Assembly: GCF_001424565.1 (NCBI RefSeq)
Contig: NZ_LMOL01000010.1
Coordinates: forward strand, 37,852-101,851
Direction of reading: 5' to 3'
Source: Arthrobacter sp. Leaf141
Lineage (GTDB): Bacteria; Actinomycetota; Actinomycetes; Actinomycetales; Micrococcaceae
DNA: 64,000 bases
Shown: positions 10,221 to 20,083 of the stretch, one piece after another
Numbering within the stretch: position 1 is the first letter of the stretch
How the letters are laid out: each line of letters begins with the position of its first letter
The notes under the pieces: generated by a model
The model's input: the letters and a program-made list of their open reading frames with translations, nothing else
Told to the model about the DNA's origin: nothing
Database searches by the model: none
Made by a program: the position numbers and the translations under genes

Positions 10221-11067
10221 GCAGGAATCCGCCGGCCGGGAGCCTTTCGGTTCCCGGCTCGGCGCGGCCATGGCCAGCCGCGGCCCGCTGTGCGTGGGCA
10301 TTGACCCGCACCCGGGCCTGCTGTCCGCGTGGGGGTTGAACGACGACGCCGAAGGGCTGCGGACGTTTTCCCGCACCGTCCTGCACGCCGTAGGTTCCCT
10401 CGCTGCCGCGATCAAGCCGCAGGTGGCCCTATACGAACGCCACGGCTCGGCCGGCATGGCGGTGCTCGAGGAACTGCTCGCAGCTGCCACCGAGACGGGC
10501 GTGCTGACCATCGCGGACGCCAAACGCGGCGACATCGGCTCCACCATGGCCGCCTACGCGGACGCCTGGCTGCGGGACGGTTCGCCGCTCGCCGCGGACT
10601 CCGTGACCCTCAGCCCCTACCTGGGCTTTGAGTCGCTGCGCCCGGCGCTGGACCTGGCCGCGGAAACGGGCCGGGGCGTATTTGTCCTGGCACTGACGTC
10701 CAACCCGGAAGGCGCTTCCGTCCAGCACGTTGGCGGTGCGGACTCCGTGGCCCGGCGGATCGTCGAAGCGGCGGCAGCGGAGAACACCCGCTACGCCGGG
10801 GACCTGGGCTCGGTGGGCCTGGTGGTCGGCGCCACCGTGGGCTCCGCTCTGGCAAGCCTGGACCTTGATCTGGCGGCCGTCCGCGGCCCCATCCTGGCTC
10901 CGGGACTGGGAGCACAGGGGGCCACCCCCGCGGATCTGCGCGCCACGTTCGGCGCGGCGTATCCGCAGGTGCTGGGCACATCCAGCCGCGACATCCTGTC
11001 CGCCGGCCCCGATCCGGTCCGGCTCCGGGCAGCTGCGGCCCGGACCCTGGACGGGCTGTGCGGGTAA
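10213..11067 (+). CDS. pyrF: Orotidine 5'-phosphate decarboxylase (type 2)
   Basis: It decarboxylates OMP to UMP, the final step of the pathway. The 284-residue length and the sequence resemble the longer mycobacterial-type enzyme. The catalytic Lys/Asp signature is [11 protein letters not shown] near residue 103. The substrate-phosphate region GATVGS and [11 protein letters not shown] lie in the second half. I chose ATG at 10213, eight bases inside carB; the reading frame is open further upstream but only inside carB. It appears to be the last pyr gene; about 110 bases with two hairpins separate it from mihF. Confidence 0.95.
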   Translation: MPEQESAGREPFGSRLGAAMASRGPLCVGIDPHPGLLSAWGLNDDAEGLRTFSRTVLHAVGSLAAAIKPQVALYERHGSAGMAVLEELLAAATETGVLTIADAKRGDIGSTMAAYADAWLRDGSPLAADSVTLSPYLGFESLRPALDLAAETGRGVFVLALTSNPEGASVQHVGGADSVARRIVEAAAAENTRYAGDLGSVGLVVGATVGSALASLDLDLAAVRGPILAPGLGAQGATPADLRATFGAAYPQVLGTSSRDILSAGPDPVRLRAAAARTLDGLCG

Positions 11068-11103
11068 TAGGGCGCCGTTTAGGCCGATCCATTGATTCAC
11101 GCA

Positions 11104-11126
11104 GTCCTGAAGAGTAGTTTCAGGAC
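11104..11126 (+). other. Stem-loop downstream of pyrF
   Basis: GTCCTGAA (11104-11111) and TTCAGGAC (11119-11126) form a perfect 8-bp stem with a 7-base loop. A second palindrome, GGGCGGCCGCCC, follows at 11136-11147. No U-tract follows, so this is either a weak terminator or processing hairpin of the pyr operon, or part of the mihF leader. Confidence 0.45.
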
Positions 11127-11179
11127 AGGTTCAAGGGCGGCCGCCCTGGACCATCCGCCGAATCCGGGGGTGTCCTCTT

Positions 11180-11497
11180 ATGGTCCTGCGACCTTTATCT
11201 GCTGCGGAACGCGCTGACGCACTTCACAAGGCGGCAGCCGCCAGGGCTACCCGGGCGGACGCCAAGGAGAGCCTGAAGAACGGCAAGCGCTCCGCGGCGG
11301 ACATCATCAGTTCGGCGGGGGAGGACGACGCCCTGGCCAGGATGCGCGTGTCCGAACTGCTCGAATCGCTGCCCGGCATCGGAAAGGTCCGTGCCGCCGC
11401 CATCATGGAGCAGCTCGGCATTGCCGCGTCCCGGCGGGTCCGGGGCCTCGGCGTGCACCAGCGCCAGGCGCTGGTAGATTTTATAGACGAGAGTTAG
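11180..11497 (+). CDS. mihF: Actinobacterial integration host factor (mIHF)
   Basis: The 105-residue nucleoid-associated DNA-bending protein is basic and begins [14 protein letters not shown]. It contains the helix-two-turn-helix / HhH-like segment [22 protein letters not shown], typical of mIHF and unrelated to E. coli IHF. mIHF is a core actinobacterial DNA-binding protein and a lambda-type recombination cofactor in mycobacteria. It precedes gmk with a 44-base gap, the standard order in this phylum. Confidence 0.94.
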   Translation: MVLRPLSAAERADALHKAAAARATRADAKESLKNGKRSAADIISSAGEDDALARMRVSELLESLPGIGKVRAAAIMEQLGIAASRRVRGLGVHQRQALVDFIDES

Positions 11498-11541
11498 CGG
11501 GCCGCATCCGGCCGCATCCCCACCCCCGGCAAAAGGAATAC

Positions 11542-12114
11542 GTGCACAAGTTACCTGGACTGACAGTCCTCGCTGGTCCGACGGCTGTTGGCAAAGGCAC
11601 CGTGTCCACCTACATCCGCGACAACTACCCCGAAGTGTGGCTGTCAGTGTCCGCCACCACCAGGGCGCCCCGCCCGGGCGAGGTTGACGGGGTGCACTAC
11701 TTCTTCAAATCCAAGGACGAGTTCGAACGGCTCATTGCCGAGGGTGAATTCCTTGAGTGGGCGGTGGTGCACGGGCAGAACACGTACGGCACGCTGAAGA
11801 GCACGGTGAACCAGGCCATCGCCGACGGCAAGTCGGTCCTCCTGGAGATCGACCTGCAGGGCGCGCGCCAGGTCAAGGAGGCCCTCCCGGAGGCGCAGTT
11901 CGTCTTCCTGGCCCCGCCCAGCTGGGAAGAACTGGTCCGCCGGCTTGTGGGCCGCGGCACGGAATCCGCCGAGGAGCAGCAGCGACGGCTGGAAACCGGT
12001 AAAGTGGAACTTGCTGCTGAACCGGAGTTCGACCACACAGTCATCAATGATGACGTCCGCCGGGCAGCGGACGAGCTTGTTTCACTCATGGGGCTGACCC
12101 CGCATCCACACTGA
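11542..12114 (+). CDS. gmk: Guanylate kinase
   Basis: It phosphorylates GMP/dGMP to the diphosphate. The 190-residue product has the P-loop variant GPTAVGKGT at residues 12-20 and the GMP-binding [19 protein letters not shown] near 36-54. [13 protein letters not shown] follows in the middle of the protein. GTG start with AAGGA about six bases upstream. It lies in the conserved mihF-gmk-rpoZ-coaBC run. Confidence 0.97.
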   Translation: MHKLPGLTVLAGPTAVGKGTVSTYIRDNYPEVWLSVSATTRAPRPGEVDGVHYFFKSKDEFERLIAEGEFLEWAVVHGQNTYGTLKSTVNQAIADGKSVLLEIDLQGARQVKEALPEAQFVFLAPPSWEELVRRLVGRGTESAEEQQRRLETGKVELAAEPEFDHTVINDDVRRAADELVSLMGLTPHPH

Positions 12115-12149
12115 CCGCTTCGTCAGCCCGCTAGTAATTTGGAGAATTC

Positions 12150-12410
12150 GTGTCCACGAACCTTGAAGGCATCATTAACCCGCCGATCGATTCGCTGCTT
12201 GAGGCAGCCGATTCCAAGTACGGCCTGGTGATCTTCGGTGCCAAGCGTGCTCGCCAGATCAACGCTTACTACGCCCAGCTGCACGAGGGCCTCTTCGAGT
12301 ACGTTGGCCCGCTGGTCGACACCAAGTTGAACGAAAAGTCCCTCTCGATCGCGCTCCGCGAGATCAACGAAGGCAAACTGGTGTCCACACCGATCGAAGC
12401 CGCAGAGTAG
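12150..12410 (+). CDS. rpoZ: RNA polymerase omega subunit
   Basis: An 86-residue small subunit that stabilises beta-prime and helps assemble RNA polymerase. The sequence contains [28 protein letters not shown] (residues ~8-35) and the late [13 protein letters not shown], both family-typical. GTG start with GGAG upstream. It follows gmk by 35 bases. Confidence 0.96.
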   Translation: MSTNLEGIINPPIDSLLEAADSKYGLVIFGAKRARQINAYYAQLHEGLFEYVGPLVDTKLNEKSLSIALREINEGKLVSTPIEAAE

Positions 12411-12449
12411 TCCTGCAGCCGAGCCTGACTTGCTGTTGACGGAGGTCAC

Positions 12450-13688
12450 GTGCGCATAGTCCTCGGAGTCGGGGGAGGGATTGCCGCCTACAAGGTGGCA
12501 TCGCTCCTCCGGCTTTTTACTGAAGCCGGCCATCACGTCACGGTGATCCCCACCGAGGCGTCCACCCGGTTTGTCGGCACTGCCACCTGGGAAGCCCTCT
12601 CCGGCAACCCGGTGAGCAACAGCGTTTTCGACGACGTCCACCAGGTTAACCACGTCCGGTTGGGCCACGAGGCGGACCTCGTTGTGGTGGCCCCGGCCAC
12701 CGCGGACCTTCTGTCCAAAGCGGCAGCCGGCCAGGCCGGTGACCTACTCACCAACACGCTGCTGATGGCCTCCGGGCCCGTGCTCTTCGCCCCCGCCATG
12801 CACACCGAGATGTGGCAGCACGCCGCAACCCGCGCCAACGTGGAAACCCTGCGCAGCAGGGGAGTGGCGGTCCTGGAACCCGCCAGCGGCAGGCTGACAG
12901 GCTCCGACTCCGGACCCGGCCGCCTGCCCGAGCCCGAAGACATCTTCGCCGCCGCGATGGCCCTGATGCACGGCGACACCGACATCGCGCTGCCGCTGGC
13001 CGGCCGCACCGTCACCATCAGCGCCGGCGGCACCCGGGAACCCCTGGATCCGGTCCGGTTCCTGGGCAACCGGTCCTCCGGCAAGCAGGGCGTGGCCCTC
13101 GCCGTGGCCGCCCGGAACGCCGGCGCCACAGTCCGGCTGCTCGCCGCCCACATGGAAGTCCCTGCGCCTCCCGGCGTCGAAACGGTGTCCGTGGAGACTG
13201 CCCTGCAGCTTCGCGAAGCCGCCCTTGCCGCCGCAGCTGATTCCGACGTCGTGATCATGTCCGCCGCCGTGGCCGACTTCCGGCCGGCGGAAATCTCCGG
13301 CACCAAAATCAAAAAGCGGGACGACACCGCCGACCCCGTCATCAGCCTGGTCCGCAATCCGGACATCCTCCAGGAGCTGGTGGAGCTCCGGAACCAGGGC
13401 CCGGAGCGCGAAGACCAGCTTATTGTCGGTTTCGCCGCCGAAACCGGGGATGAACAGGGCGGTGTGCTGGCTTACGCGCAGGCCAAACTGCAACGCAAAG
13501 GCTGCGACCTTCTGGTGGTCAACCACGTGGGCGCGGACAAGGTTTTTGGCCAGGACACCAACGCCGTGGTCATCCTGTCCCGCTCCGGCTCCGAACCACA
13601 GGAGGCCGCCGGAACCAAGACCGAGGTTGCGGCGGCAGTCATCCGCAGGATCGGCTGTGAACTGAACCACGTACCGCACCGCGCCTGA
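12450..13688 (+). CDS. coaBC: Bifunctional phosphopantothenoylcysteine decarboxylase / phosphopantothenate-cysteine ligase
   Basis: It performs two consecutive steps of coenzyme A synthesis. The first ~180 residues are the flavin-dependent CoaC domain, with VLGVGGGIAAYK at the start, a central APATADLLSKAAAG segment and the FAPAMHTEMW loop. The rest is the CTP-dependent CoaB domain, with SAGGTREPLDPVRFLGNRSSG and AAVADFRP. 412 residues is the normal fused size. GGAGGT lies upstream of the GTG start. Confidence 0.96.
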   Translation: MRIVLGVGGGIAAYKVASLLRLFTEAGHHVTVIPTEASTRFVGTATWEALSGNPVSNSVFDDVHQVNHVRLGHEADLVVVAPATADLLSKAAAGQAGDLLTNTLLMASGPVLFAPAMHTEMWQHAATRANVETLRSRGVAVLEPASGRLTGSDSGPGRLPEPEDIFAAAMALMHGDTDIALPLAGRTVTISAGGTREPLDPVRFLGNRSSGKQGVALAVAARNAGATVRLLAAHMEVPAPPGVETVSVETALQLREAALAAAADSDVVIMSAAVADFRPAEISGTKIKKRDDTADPVISLVRNPDILQELVELRNQGPEREDQLIVGFAAETGDEQGGVLAYAQAKLQRKGCDLLVVNHVGADKVFGQDTNAVVILSRSGSEPQEAAGTKTEVAAAVIRRIGCELNHVPHRA

Positions 13689-13765
13689 CGTGATCCGGGC
13701 CACCCCCGCTTAGCGCGGGGTCATGTCCCGGCGGGCGCGCCGCCTCCAACCAGTAAGGTAGTTGA

Positions 13766-15001
13766 GTGACTTTACCGCTGCACCTTCCCCAGACCTCCCG
13801 GGCTACGCCCGCCGCCCTCCGGCTCTTCACCTCAGAGTCCGTGACGGAAGGCCACCCGGACAAGATCTGTGACCAGATCAGTGACGCCATCCTGGACGCA
13901 TTGCTGTCCAAGGACCCTGAATCCAGGGTTGCCGTGGAAACCATGGCCACCACCGGCCTGGTCCACGTGGCAGGCGAGGTCACCACCGACGCATACGTCG
14001 AGATTCCCCAGATCGTCCGGGAGACCATCCTCGGCATCGGCTATGACTCTTCAGCGAACGGGTTCGACGGTGCCCGGTGCGGAGTGTCCGTCTCCATCGG
14101 CCAGCAGTCCAACGACATCGCCGGTGGCGTCTTCAACTCCCTGGAAGCCCGGGAAGGCCGCCAGGAGGACGACTACGACCTTCAGGGCGCCGGCGACCAG
14201 GGCCTGATGTTCGGCTACGCCAGCGACGAGACCCCCTCCTTTATGCCCACCCCCATCTGGTTGGCCCACCGCCTCTCCGAACGGCTCACCCAGGTGCGCA
14301 AGTCCGGCGAACTGGCCTACCTGCGCCCGGACGGCAAGACCCAGGTCACCGTGGGATACGACGGCGATGTGCCCGTGTCCGTCGAAACGGTGGTCATCTC
14401 CAGCCAGCACGCCGAAGGCACCAGCCTCGCGCAGCTGCGCGCGGACCTTGCCTCGATCGTGATCGAACCCGTCCTGGCCGGCGCCAACCTGGACATCTCC
14501 CGCGCCGCGAACATCCTTAACCCGGCAGGCGAGTTCGTCATCGGCGGCCCGGTGGGCGACGCCGGCCTGACCGGCCGGAAGATCATCGTTGACACGTACG
14601 GCGGCATGGCCCGCCACGGCGGCGGCGCGTTCTCGGGCAAGGACCCGTCCAAGGTGGACCGGTCCGCCGCGTACGCCATGCGCTGGGTGGCTAAAAACGT
14701 GGTGGCCGCCGGCCTGGCAAAGCGCGCGGAAATCCAGATCGCCTACGCCATCGGCCAGGCCCGGCCCGTTGGCACCTACGTGGAAACCTTCGGCACCGAG
14801 ACTGTCGATCCTGCCCGGATCAGCGCCGCGATAGCCGAGATCTTCGACCTGCGGCCCCGGGCCATCATCGACGCCCTGGACCTGAAGCGGCCCATCTACG
14901 CCAAGACCGCAGCGCACGGCCACTTCGGCCGCGACGATCCGGACTTCACCTGGGAACGCCTCGACCGCGTGGACGACCTCAAGGCCTACTTCAACGCCTA
15001 G
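13766..15001 (+). CDS. metK: S-adenosylmethionine synthetase
   Basis: It makes SAM from methionine and ATP. The 411-residue product has [21 protein letters not shown] near residue 22, [12 protein letters not shown] near 142 and the P-loop-like [16 protein letters not shown] near 286. The N terminus is ~20 residues longer than in E. coli. GTG at 13766 follows AAGGTAG. A 77-base gap from coaBC holds a small GC hairpin (13704-13720) without a U-tract. I see no SAM riboswitch there. Confidence 0.97.
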   Translation: MTLPLHLPQTSRATPAALRLFTSESVTEGHPDKICDQISDAILDALLSKDPESRVAVETMATTGLVHVAGEVTTDAYVEIPQIVRETILGIGYDSSANGFDGARCGVSVSIGQQSNDIAGGVFNSLEAREGRQEDDYDLQGAGDQGLMFGYASDETPSFMPTPIWLAHRLSERLTQVRKSGELAYLRPDGKTQVTVGYDGDVPVSVETVVISSQHAEGTSLAQLRADLASIVIEPVLAGANLDISRAANILNPAGEFVIGGPVGDAGLTGRKIIVDTYGGMARHGGGAFSGKDPSKVDRSAAYAMRWVAKNVVAAGLAKRAEIQIAYAIGQARPVGTYVETFGTETVDPARISAAIAEIFDLRPRAIIDALDLKRPIYAKTAAHGHFGRDDPDFTWERLDRVDDLKAYFNA

Positions 15002-15090
15002 GGTCCGCAGCCGCCGGGCTCCCGGCCGATTGTCGGTGCCTGGTGATTGGCTGGACCCATCCACCACCAGGCCGATCGGAGGTAGCCGCA

Positions 15091-17202
15091 GTGGTTGCTG
15101 ACACCCCCGCCCAACCGGCACTGGAGCTTCCGGGCGCCCTGCAGCCCACACTGCTGCAGGGTTTCCCGGCCAGGCGGCTGCCCACCGGCGTACCCCTGGC
15201 ACGGGAGCTGCCGGTGGCCAGGGTGCTGGTGGAATCGACGCTGCCGCACCTGGACCGGCCCTTCGACTACGCCGTCCCGGAATCCCTCGACCAGGCCGCC
15301 CAACCAGGCGTGCGGGTCAAGGTCAGCTTCAACGGCCAGGACCTCAGCGGTTTCCTCCTGGAACGCACAGCGGAGTCGGACGCCGGCCACACGCTTGTGC
15401 CGCTGGCCAAAGTCGTGTCACCGGTACCGGTCCTCACCCCGGCCATCCGCGACCTGGTGAACGCCGTCGCAGCCCGTTACGCCGGCACTGTCAGCGACGT
15501 CATCCGCGTGGCCATTCCGCCGCGGGTGGCCAAACTGGACAAGGACTACCCGCGAAGCGAATCCGGGGCGGAGCAGGATCCGCCCGCAGCTGCGCCGGAT
15601 GCCGGCTCCGCCTGGGATACCTACCACAACGGGCCCGCCTACCTGCGGCACCTGGGCCAGGGGGGTTCCCCCCGGGCCGTGCTCCATCCGCTGCAGGGCT
15701 ATGGCGCCGCGGGCTGGCCGCAGCTGATGGCCGAGGCCATCGCCGCCACCCACGCAGCGGGCAGGGGAGCCGTGGTGGTGGTCCCCGATTACCGCGACCT
15801 GGACCGCCTCGAGGCCGCAGTCCTGGCGCTTATACCGGCCAAAGCAGTGGCCCGGCTGACTGCCGATGACGGGCCCACCCCCCGCTACCGGAATTTCCTG
15901 CGCCTGCTCGCCGGAACCGCCACGGTGGCCATCGGCACCAGGTCCGCTGCGTTTGCCCCGGTCCGCAACCTGGGGCTTGTTGCCTGCTGGGACGACGGCG
16001 ACGACCTCCACATCGAACAGCGCGCACCCTACGCCCATGCCCGCGAGGTCCTGCTGCTGCGCGCCGAACAGGAGGGCACCGCGTGCCTTCTGGCAGGGCA
16101 CGCCCGAAGCACCGAGGTCCAGCGCCTGGTGGCTGCAGGGTGGGCCTTCCCTGTGGAATCGGGCCGCACCGAAATGCGGCGCACGGTACCGCGGGTGGTG
16201 AATACCGCCGACAGCTTTGAGCAGGAGCGCGACCCCCTTGCCTCCATCGCACGGCTTCCCGGCGCAGCCTGGCGTGCCGCGAAGGACGGGTTGGAGCGCG
16301 GCCCCGTGCTCGTGCAGGTGGCCCGGGCCGGCTACGCGCCGTCGCTGGCCTGTGAAACCTGCCGGGAGCCGGCGCGCTGCGGAACCTGCCAGGGCCCCCT
16401 GGCGATCGCCGGGGCGGGGTCGGCCATGGCCCAATGCCGTTGGTGCTCCACGCCCGCCCCGGACTGGCGTTGCACGCACTGCGGTGGCCGGCATTTGCGC
16501 AAGGGCGCCACCGGGGTGCTGCGGACCGCCGAGGAACTGGGCCGGGCCTTTCCCGGCAAAACAGTCATCACCTCATCCGGCGACCAGGTGAAGGCCACCG
16601 TAGGCTCCGGGAAGGCGCTGGTGGTGGCCACGGTTGGCGCCGAACCTGTGGCCGAGGGCGGCTACGCGGCCGCGCTGCTGCTGGACGGCGAGTCGCTGCT
16701 GCGCCGGGAAAGCCTCCGCGCCGGCGAGGACACCGTGCGGCGCTGGTTCAACGCTGCCGCACTGGTCCGCCCCGCAGCGGACGGCGGCCTGGTGGTGGTC
16801 ACCGCTGCAGACACCACGGCGGTGGGCGCCCTGCTGCGCTGGGATCCGGCCGGCCACGCCTACCGGGAACTGGCCCTGCGGACCGAACTGCAGCTGCCGC
16901 CGTCCGTCCGGGTCGCCTCCGTGACGGGGCCGCGCGCCGCCGTCGACCATTTCACCGGCACTGTGGCCGCGGCACTCGACACGGCAGGAACAACACTGCG
17001 GACCGCCGGGCCGGCGCCGGTGCTCCTCAACGGGCCGGCATCGGCACGCCGGCCGGCTGAGGACGTGCGGACACTGCTCTTCTTCTCCTATGCCCAGGCC
17101 GCGGGCGTGGTCCGCGTACTCCGGGCCACCCGGGCCGCGGCCGCCGCGAAGCGCACCGTGGAACCGGTGCAGCTGCGGCTGGACGGCGTGGACGTCCTCT
17201 AG
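15091..17202 (+). CDS. priA: Primosomal protein N' (PriA), actinobacterial form without helicase motifs
   Basis: The 703-residue protein has the N-terminal PriA DNA-binding region (LPHLDRPFDYAVPESLDQ) and the zinc-binding cysteine block near residues 430-470 (CETC, CGTC, CRWC, CTHC). The helicase core is degenerate. Where a Walker A loop should be there is HPLQGYGAAGWPQL, and the DEEH-type Walker B position reads CWDDGDD. Helicase loss is known for actinobacterial PriA, so the protein may act as a scaffold for replication restart rather than a motor. GTG at 15091 has GGAGGT eight bases upstream. The 3' end overlaps the convergent glycosyltransferase gene by four bases. fmt, which commonly follows priA in relatives, is absent here. 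Confidence 0.9.
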   Translation: MVADTPAQPALELPGALQPTLLQGFPARRLPTGVPLARELPVARVLVESTLPHLDRPFDYAVPESLDQAAQPGVRVKVSFNGQDLSGFLLERTAESDAGHTLVPLAKVVSPVPVLTPAIRDLVNAVAARYAGTVSDVIRVAIPPRVAKLDKDYPRSESGAEQDPPAAAPDAGSAWDTYHNGPAYLRHLGQGGSPRAVLHPLQGYGAAGWPQLMAEAIAATHAAGRGAVVVVPDYRDLDRLEAAVLALIPAKAVARLTADDGPTPRYRNFLRLLAGTATVAIGTRSAAFAPVRNLGLVACWDDGDDLHIEQRAPYAHAREVLLLRAEQEGTACLLAGHARSTEVQRLVAAGWAFPVESGRTEMRRTVPRVVNTADSFEQERDPLASIARLPGAAWRAAKDGLERGPVLVQVARAGYAPSLACETCREPARCGTCQGPLAIAGAGSAMAQCRWCSTPAPDWRCTHCGGRHLRKGATGVLRTAEELGRAFPGKTVITSSGDQVKATVGSGKALVVATVGAEPVAEGGYAAALLLDGESLLRRESLRAGEDTVRRWFNAAALVRPAADGGLVVVTAADTTAVGALLRWDPAGHAYRELALRTELQLPPSVRVASVTGPRAAVDHFTGTVAAALDTAGTTLRTAGPAPVLLNGPASARRPAEDVRTLLFFSYAQAAGVVRVLRATRAAAAAKRTVEPVQLRLDGVDVL

Positions 17203-18275
17203 AGCTGCCGCCGGCGGACAATTCCCTCGGCGACGGCCACCAGCTGGCGGGCCGAGTCCTCCCAGCTGAACTGGGCGGCCCTGGCCACGGAGCGGCGGGA
17301 CACCTGTTCCCAGTGCTCCCGGTCCGCCAGGTCCGCCACCGCCGCGGCGAACCCGACGGGCGAGGCCGGATCCACGTACGCCGCAACGTCCCCGCCCACT
17401 TCTCGGAAAATGGGAATGTCACTGGCAATCACCGGCGTGCCCACGGCCATGGCCTCCACCAGCGGCAGGCCATATCCCTCAGCCCGGGACAGGCTGACCA
17501 GCGCCGTGGCCTTCCGGAGCAGCGCGTCGTACTCCGCATCGGTCACCCCGTTGTGGAACACCACCTGCGCGCCCGCAGGAACCAGGCGTTCCAGCTCCGC
17601 CCGCCGGGCGGGTGTGATCCTGCTGAGCAGGTGCAGCGTGAACCCGGACAGACCGGCCATGCCCGCCACCATGGTTTCCACGTTTTTGTAAGGCATGAAC
17701 GAGCCCATGTACACCAGCGAGCGGTCCGCGCCGGCAGCGGCGTCGCGGGGCACCTGGTCCGGCTGGGGTGCGTTGCTGATGATTTCCACCGGACGTTTGG
17801 TCAAGCGGTACTTTGCCATCAGCGCCTCGGTGGTCCGGCTGATGGTGGCCACCGTGTCCGCGCGGTCCAGCAGCAGCCGCTGCGGCCAGAACGCCTTGTG
17901 GTAAAGCCGCCACAGCACCCGGACAGGGGCCGGCAGGAATCCGGGCGGGGCGGGGTGCTCGTAGTAGATCAGGTCGTGCAGGGTCAGCACCAGGCCGTAC
18001 TTCCGGCCCCACGTGCCCATGGTCTGCATCGGGCAGACCACCACGTCAGCGCCGAGCCTGTTGACCTGACGTGCCACAAACAGCTCTTTTGGCGATAACG
18101 GGCTGCTGATCAGGGTGTACGGCACGTCCGGCAGCAGGGCCAGCTGCCGTGGATCGGACACCAGCATCTCGACGTCGGCGATCCTGGCGGTCGCCGCGAT
18201 CAGGCTGGCACCGTAGCGGCTGATGCCGTCGTGGTGGTCGGTGCGGGTGAACCGGGCATCGATGACGATCTTCAC
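17199..18275 (-). CDS. GT4-family glycosyltransferase
   Basis: The 358-residue protein has a GT-B fold of the glycosyl-transferases group 1 type. The donor-site EX7E motif lies in the stretch from SRAEGYGLPLVEAMAVG to TPVIASDIPIFREVGG in the C-terminal third. The N-terminal domain begins MKIVIDARFTRTDHHDGI. It has no signal peptide or membrane helix, so it is cytoplasmic or peripheral. Donor and acceptor are unknown. It starts at GTG with GAAGGA upstream and overlaps the stop of the preceding hydrolase gene by four bases, so it is the last gene of a four-gene minus-strand cluster. Confidence 0.88.
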   Translation of the reverse strand: MKIVIDARFTRTDHHDGISRYGASLIAATARIADVEMLVSDPRQLALLPDVPYTLISSPLSPKELFVARQVNRLGADVVVCPMQTMGTWGRKYGLVLTLHDLIYYEHPAPPGFLPAPVRVLWRLYHKAFWPQRLLLDRADTVATISRTTEALMAKYRLTKRPVEIISNAPQPDQVPRDAAAGADRSLVYMGSFMPYKNVETMVAGMAGLSGFTLHLLSRITPARRAELERLVPAGAQVVFHNGVTDAEYDALLRKATALVSLSRAEGYGLPLVEAMAVGTPVIASDIPIFREVGGDVAAYVDPASPVGFAAAVADLADREHWEQVSRRSVARAAQFSWEDSARQLVAVAEGIVRRRQL

Positions 18276-19192
18276 GCGGGATGGTCCTTCAGGAAGCTGC
18301 GGATGTGGTGGGCGGCCGGTTCCGGCGTTTCGTAGTGGATCAGGTGTCCGACGCCGGGAATCACCTTCAGCTCGCCGTCCGGCAGCTGCGCCAGGAGGGT
18401 GTGCTGGTCAGGCAGGGCGGCGATCTCATCCTTTTCGCCGGCGATCAGCAGGACGGGCAGGGTAAGCCGGGCGGCCACCTCGGTGACGTTGCCGCTGACG
18501 GACGCCGTGAACGATTCGAGCAGGCTGTCCCGGTCGGCGAAGGCGCTGAAATAGGCATGGTGCTGGCCGTGGATGAACCCCCGCAGTCCCGGGTCCCTGG
18601 TCTTTGCCATGGCCTCGCTCATGATCCGGACAATCAACGGGCTGCGGAGCAGGGCAAGCCCTGCGCGGCGGGGGAGGCGGGCCGCGAGCCGGTAATACAG
18701 CACGGCCAGCCGCGTCATGACACCCTTGGGCCCTTCCAGCGCGGGTGCGGCGATCGGATTGACCAGGATCAGCGGAGTGACGGTGCCGGGGTTAGCTGCC
18801 ACGAAGTGCGCGGCGATGATGGAACCGAAGGAATGGCCCAGCAGCACGGTCTCCGGCCCCAGTCCCAGTTCCGCCATGAACCCGGTGATGAAGCGGCCGT
18901 AGTGCGCCACGGAGTGGTTGCCGTCGGCGAAAGCGGCCGAGCTGCCGAAGCCGGGGAGGTCCGGCATGATGATCCGCATGTCCGGCAGGAGATCGGCCAC
19001 GCGCAGCAGGCCGTGGTGGTCGCCGCGGAAGCCGTGGATGACCAGCATGGTCCTGGTTTCCGGGGCCGCGTGCTGCGGTTCGTAGGTCCAGTAAGCCACC
19101 GGAGCCCCCGCCAGCTGGACCACGCCGGCCGTGGTCCGCGCGGCCAGGCCTGCGCTGAGGTAGGTGGGTGCGCCCGGGTCTGCAGTCTGCAT
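18272..19192 (-). CDS. Alpha/beta hydrolase
   Basis: 306 residues. The oxyanion region is MLVIHGFRGDHHG, the nucleophile elbow is GHSFGS (Ser) and the late GVGHLIHYE carries the catalytic His, giving a complete esterase/lipase-like triad pattern. No signal peptide is obvious. The substrate is unknown. It sits 11 bases downstream of the aldo/keto reductase gene and overlaps the glycosyltransferase start by four bases (GTGA). Confidence 0.87.
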   Translation of the reverse strand: MQTADPGAPTYLSAGLAARTTAGVVQLAGAPVAYWTYEPQHAAPETRTMLVIHGFRGDHHGLLRVADLLPDMRIIMPDLPGFGSSAAFADGNHSVAHYGRFITGFMAELGLGPETVLLGHSFGSIIAAHFVAANPGTVTPLILVNPIAAPALEGPKGVMTRLAVLYYRLAARLPRRAGLALLRSPLIVRIMSEAMAKTRDPGLRGFIHGQHHAYFSAFADRDSLLESFTASVSGNVTEVAARLTLPVLLIAGEKDEIAALPDQHTLLAQLPDGELKVIPGVGHLIHYETPEPAAHHIRSFLKDHPA

Positions 19193-19203
19193 AAGTGCTG
19201 GTC

Positions 19204-20073
19204 CTAGTTGACGGTGTCGGGGTGGGAGCCGGTGCGCTGGTTCCGGTCGAGGCCTGCGAGCGCGGCCATGTCCGCCGCGGACAGGTCAAAGCCGAAAACA
19301 TCCAGGTTTTCGCGGAGGCGCGGTTCTGAGGATGCCTTGGGGATGGCGATGTTGCCCAGTTGCATGTGCCAGCGGAGGATTACCTGCGCGGGCGTCCGGT
19401 GGTGGGCGGCCGCAATGCCGGCGATGCCGGGATCCGTGAGGACCTGGCCGCGGCCCAGCGGACTCCACGCCTCGGTCCGGATCCCCAGGGTGGCGTGTTT
19501 GGCCCGGAGCTCCTCCTGCTGCAGCCAGGGGTGCAGTTCGACCTGGTTGACGGCGGGGACCACCTCTGCGGTTTCCAGGAGCCGGTCCAGGTGGGCGGGC
19601 TGGAAGTTGCTGACGCCGATCGCGCGGACCCTGCCTTCCCGGTAGAGGGTTTCCAGGGCGCGGTAGGTCTCCCGGTACAGGTCCTTGGCCGGGCACGGCC
19701 AGTGGATCAGGTACAGGTCGATGTAGTCCAGGCCCAGGTTGACCATGGACGTGTCGAAGGCCCGCAGGGCGGCGTCGTAGCCATGGTGGTCGTTCCAGAG
19801 CTTGGTGGTGATGAACAGGTCCCCGCGGGCCAGGGAGTTGCTGAGCTCGCCGGAACCGCCGCTGCCGGCCGGACCGCCCAGCAGGGGCGACAGCCCGCGG
19901 GCCACGCCGGTCTCGTTGCCGTACATGGCTGCCGTGTCGAAGTGTCGGTAGCCGGCATCCAGGGCCGCTGCCACGAGATCCGCGGTCCCCGCCGCCGGAA
20001 CCTTGTAGAGCCCGAAACCGAGCTGGTCAATCAGCACGCCGTTGTTCAGGCCAAGCCGGGGTGAGGTTCTCAT
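19204..20073 (-). CDS. Aldo/keto reductase
   Basis: A 289-residue NADPH-dependent (beta/alpha)8 oxidoreductase. The catalytic tetrad is visible: Asp and Tyr in HFDTAAMYGNE, Lys in TTKLWNDHHG, His in LIHWP. GVSNFQPAHL, NQVELHPW and IPKASSEPRLREN (cofactor 2'-phosphate region) are also present. It resembles the 2,5-diketo-D-gluconate reductase subgroup, but the substrate cannot be assigned. ATG at 20073 was chosen because MRTSPRLGLNNGV matches the usual N terminus; the frame is open upstream through the regulator gene. The gap to the regulator is ten bases. Confidence 0.93.
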   Translation of the reverse strand: MRTSPRLGLNNGVLIDQLGFGLYKVPAAGTADLVAAALDAGYRHFDTAAMYGNETGVARGLSPLLGGPAGSGGSGELSNSLARGDLFITTKLWNDHHGYDAALRAFDTSMVNLGLDYIDLYLIHWPCPAKDLYRETYRALETLYREGRVRAIGVSNFQPAHLDRLLETAEVVPAVNQVELHPWLQQEELRAKHATLGIRTEAWSPLGRGQVLTDPGIAGIAAAHHRTPAQVILRWHMQLGNIAIPKASSEPRLRENLDVFGFDLSAADMAALAGLDRNQRTGSHPDTVN

Positions 20074-20083
20074 GTCCACGACT

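Noticed and set aside
13689..13765. SAM riboswitch upstream of metK
   Set aside because: Only 77 bases are available and they hold just a 6-bp GC hairpin; none of the SAM riboswitch core helices can be drawn.
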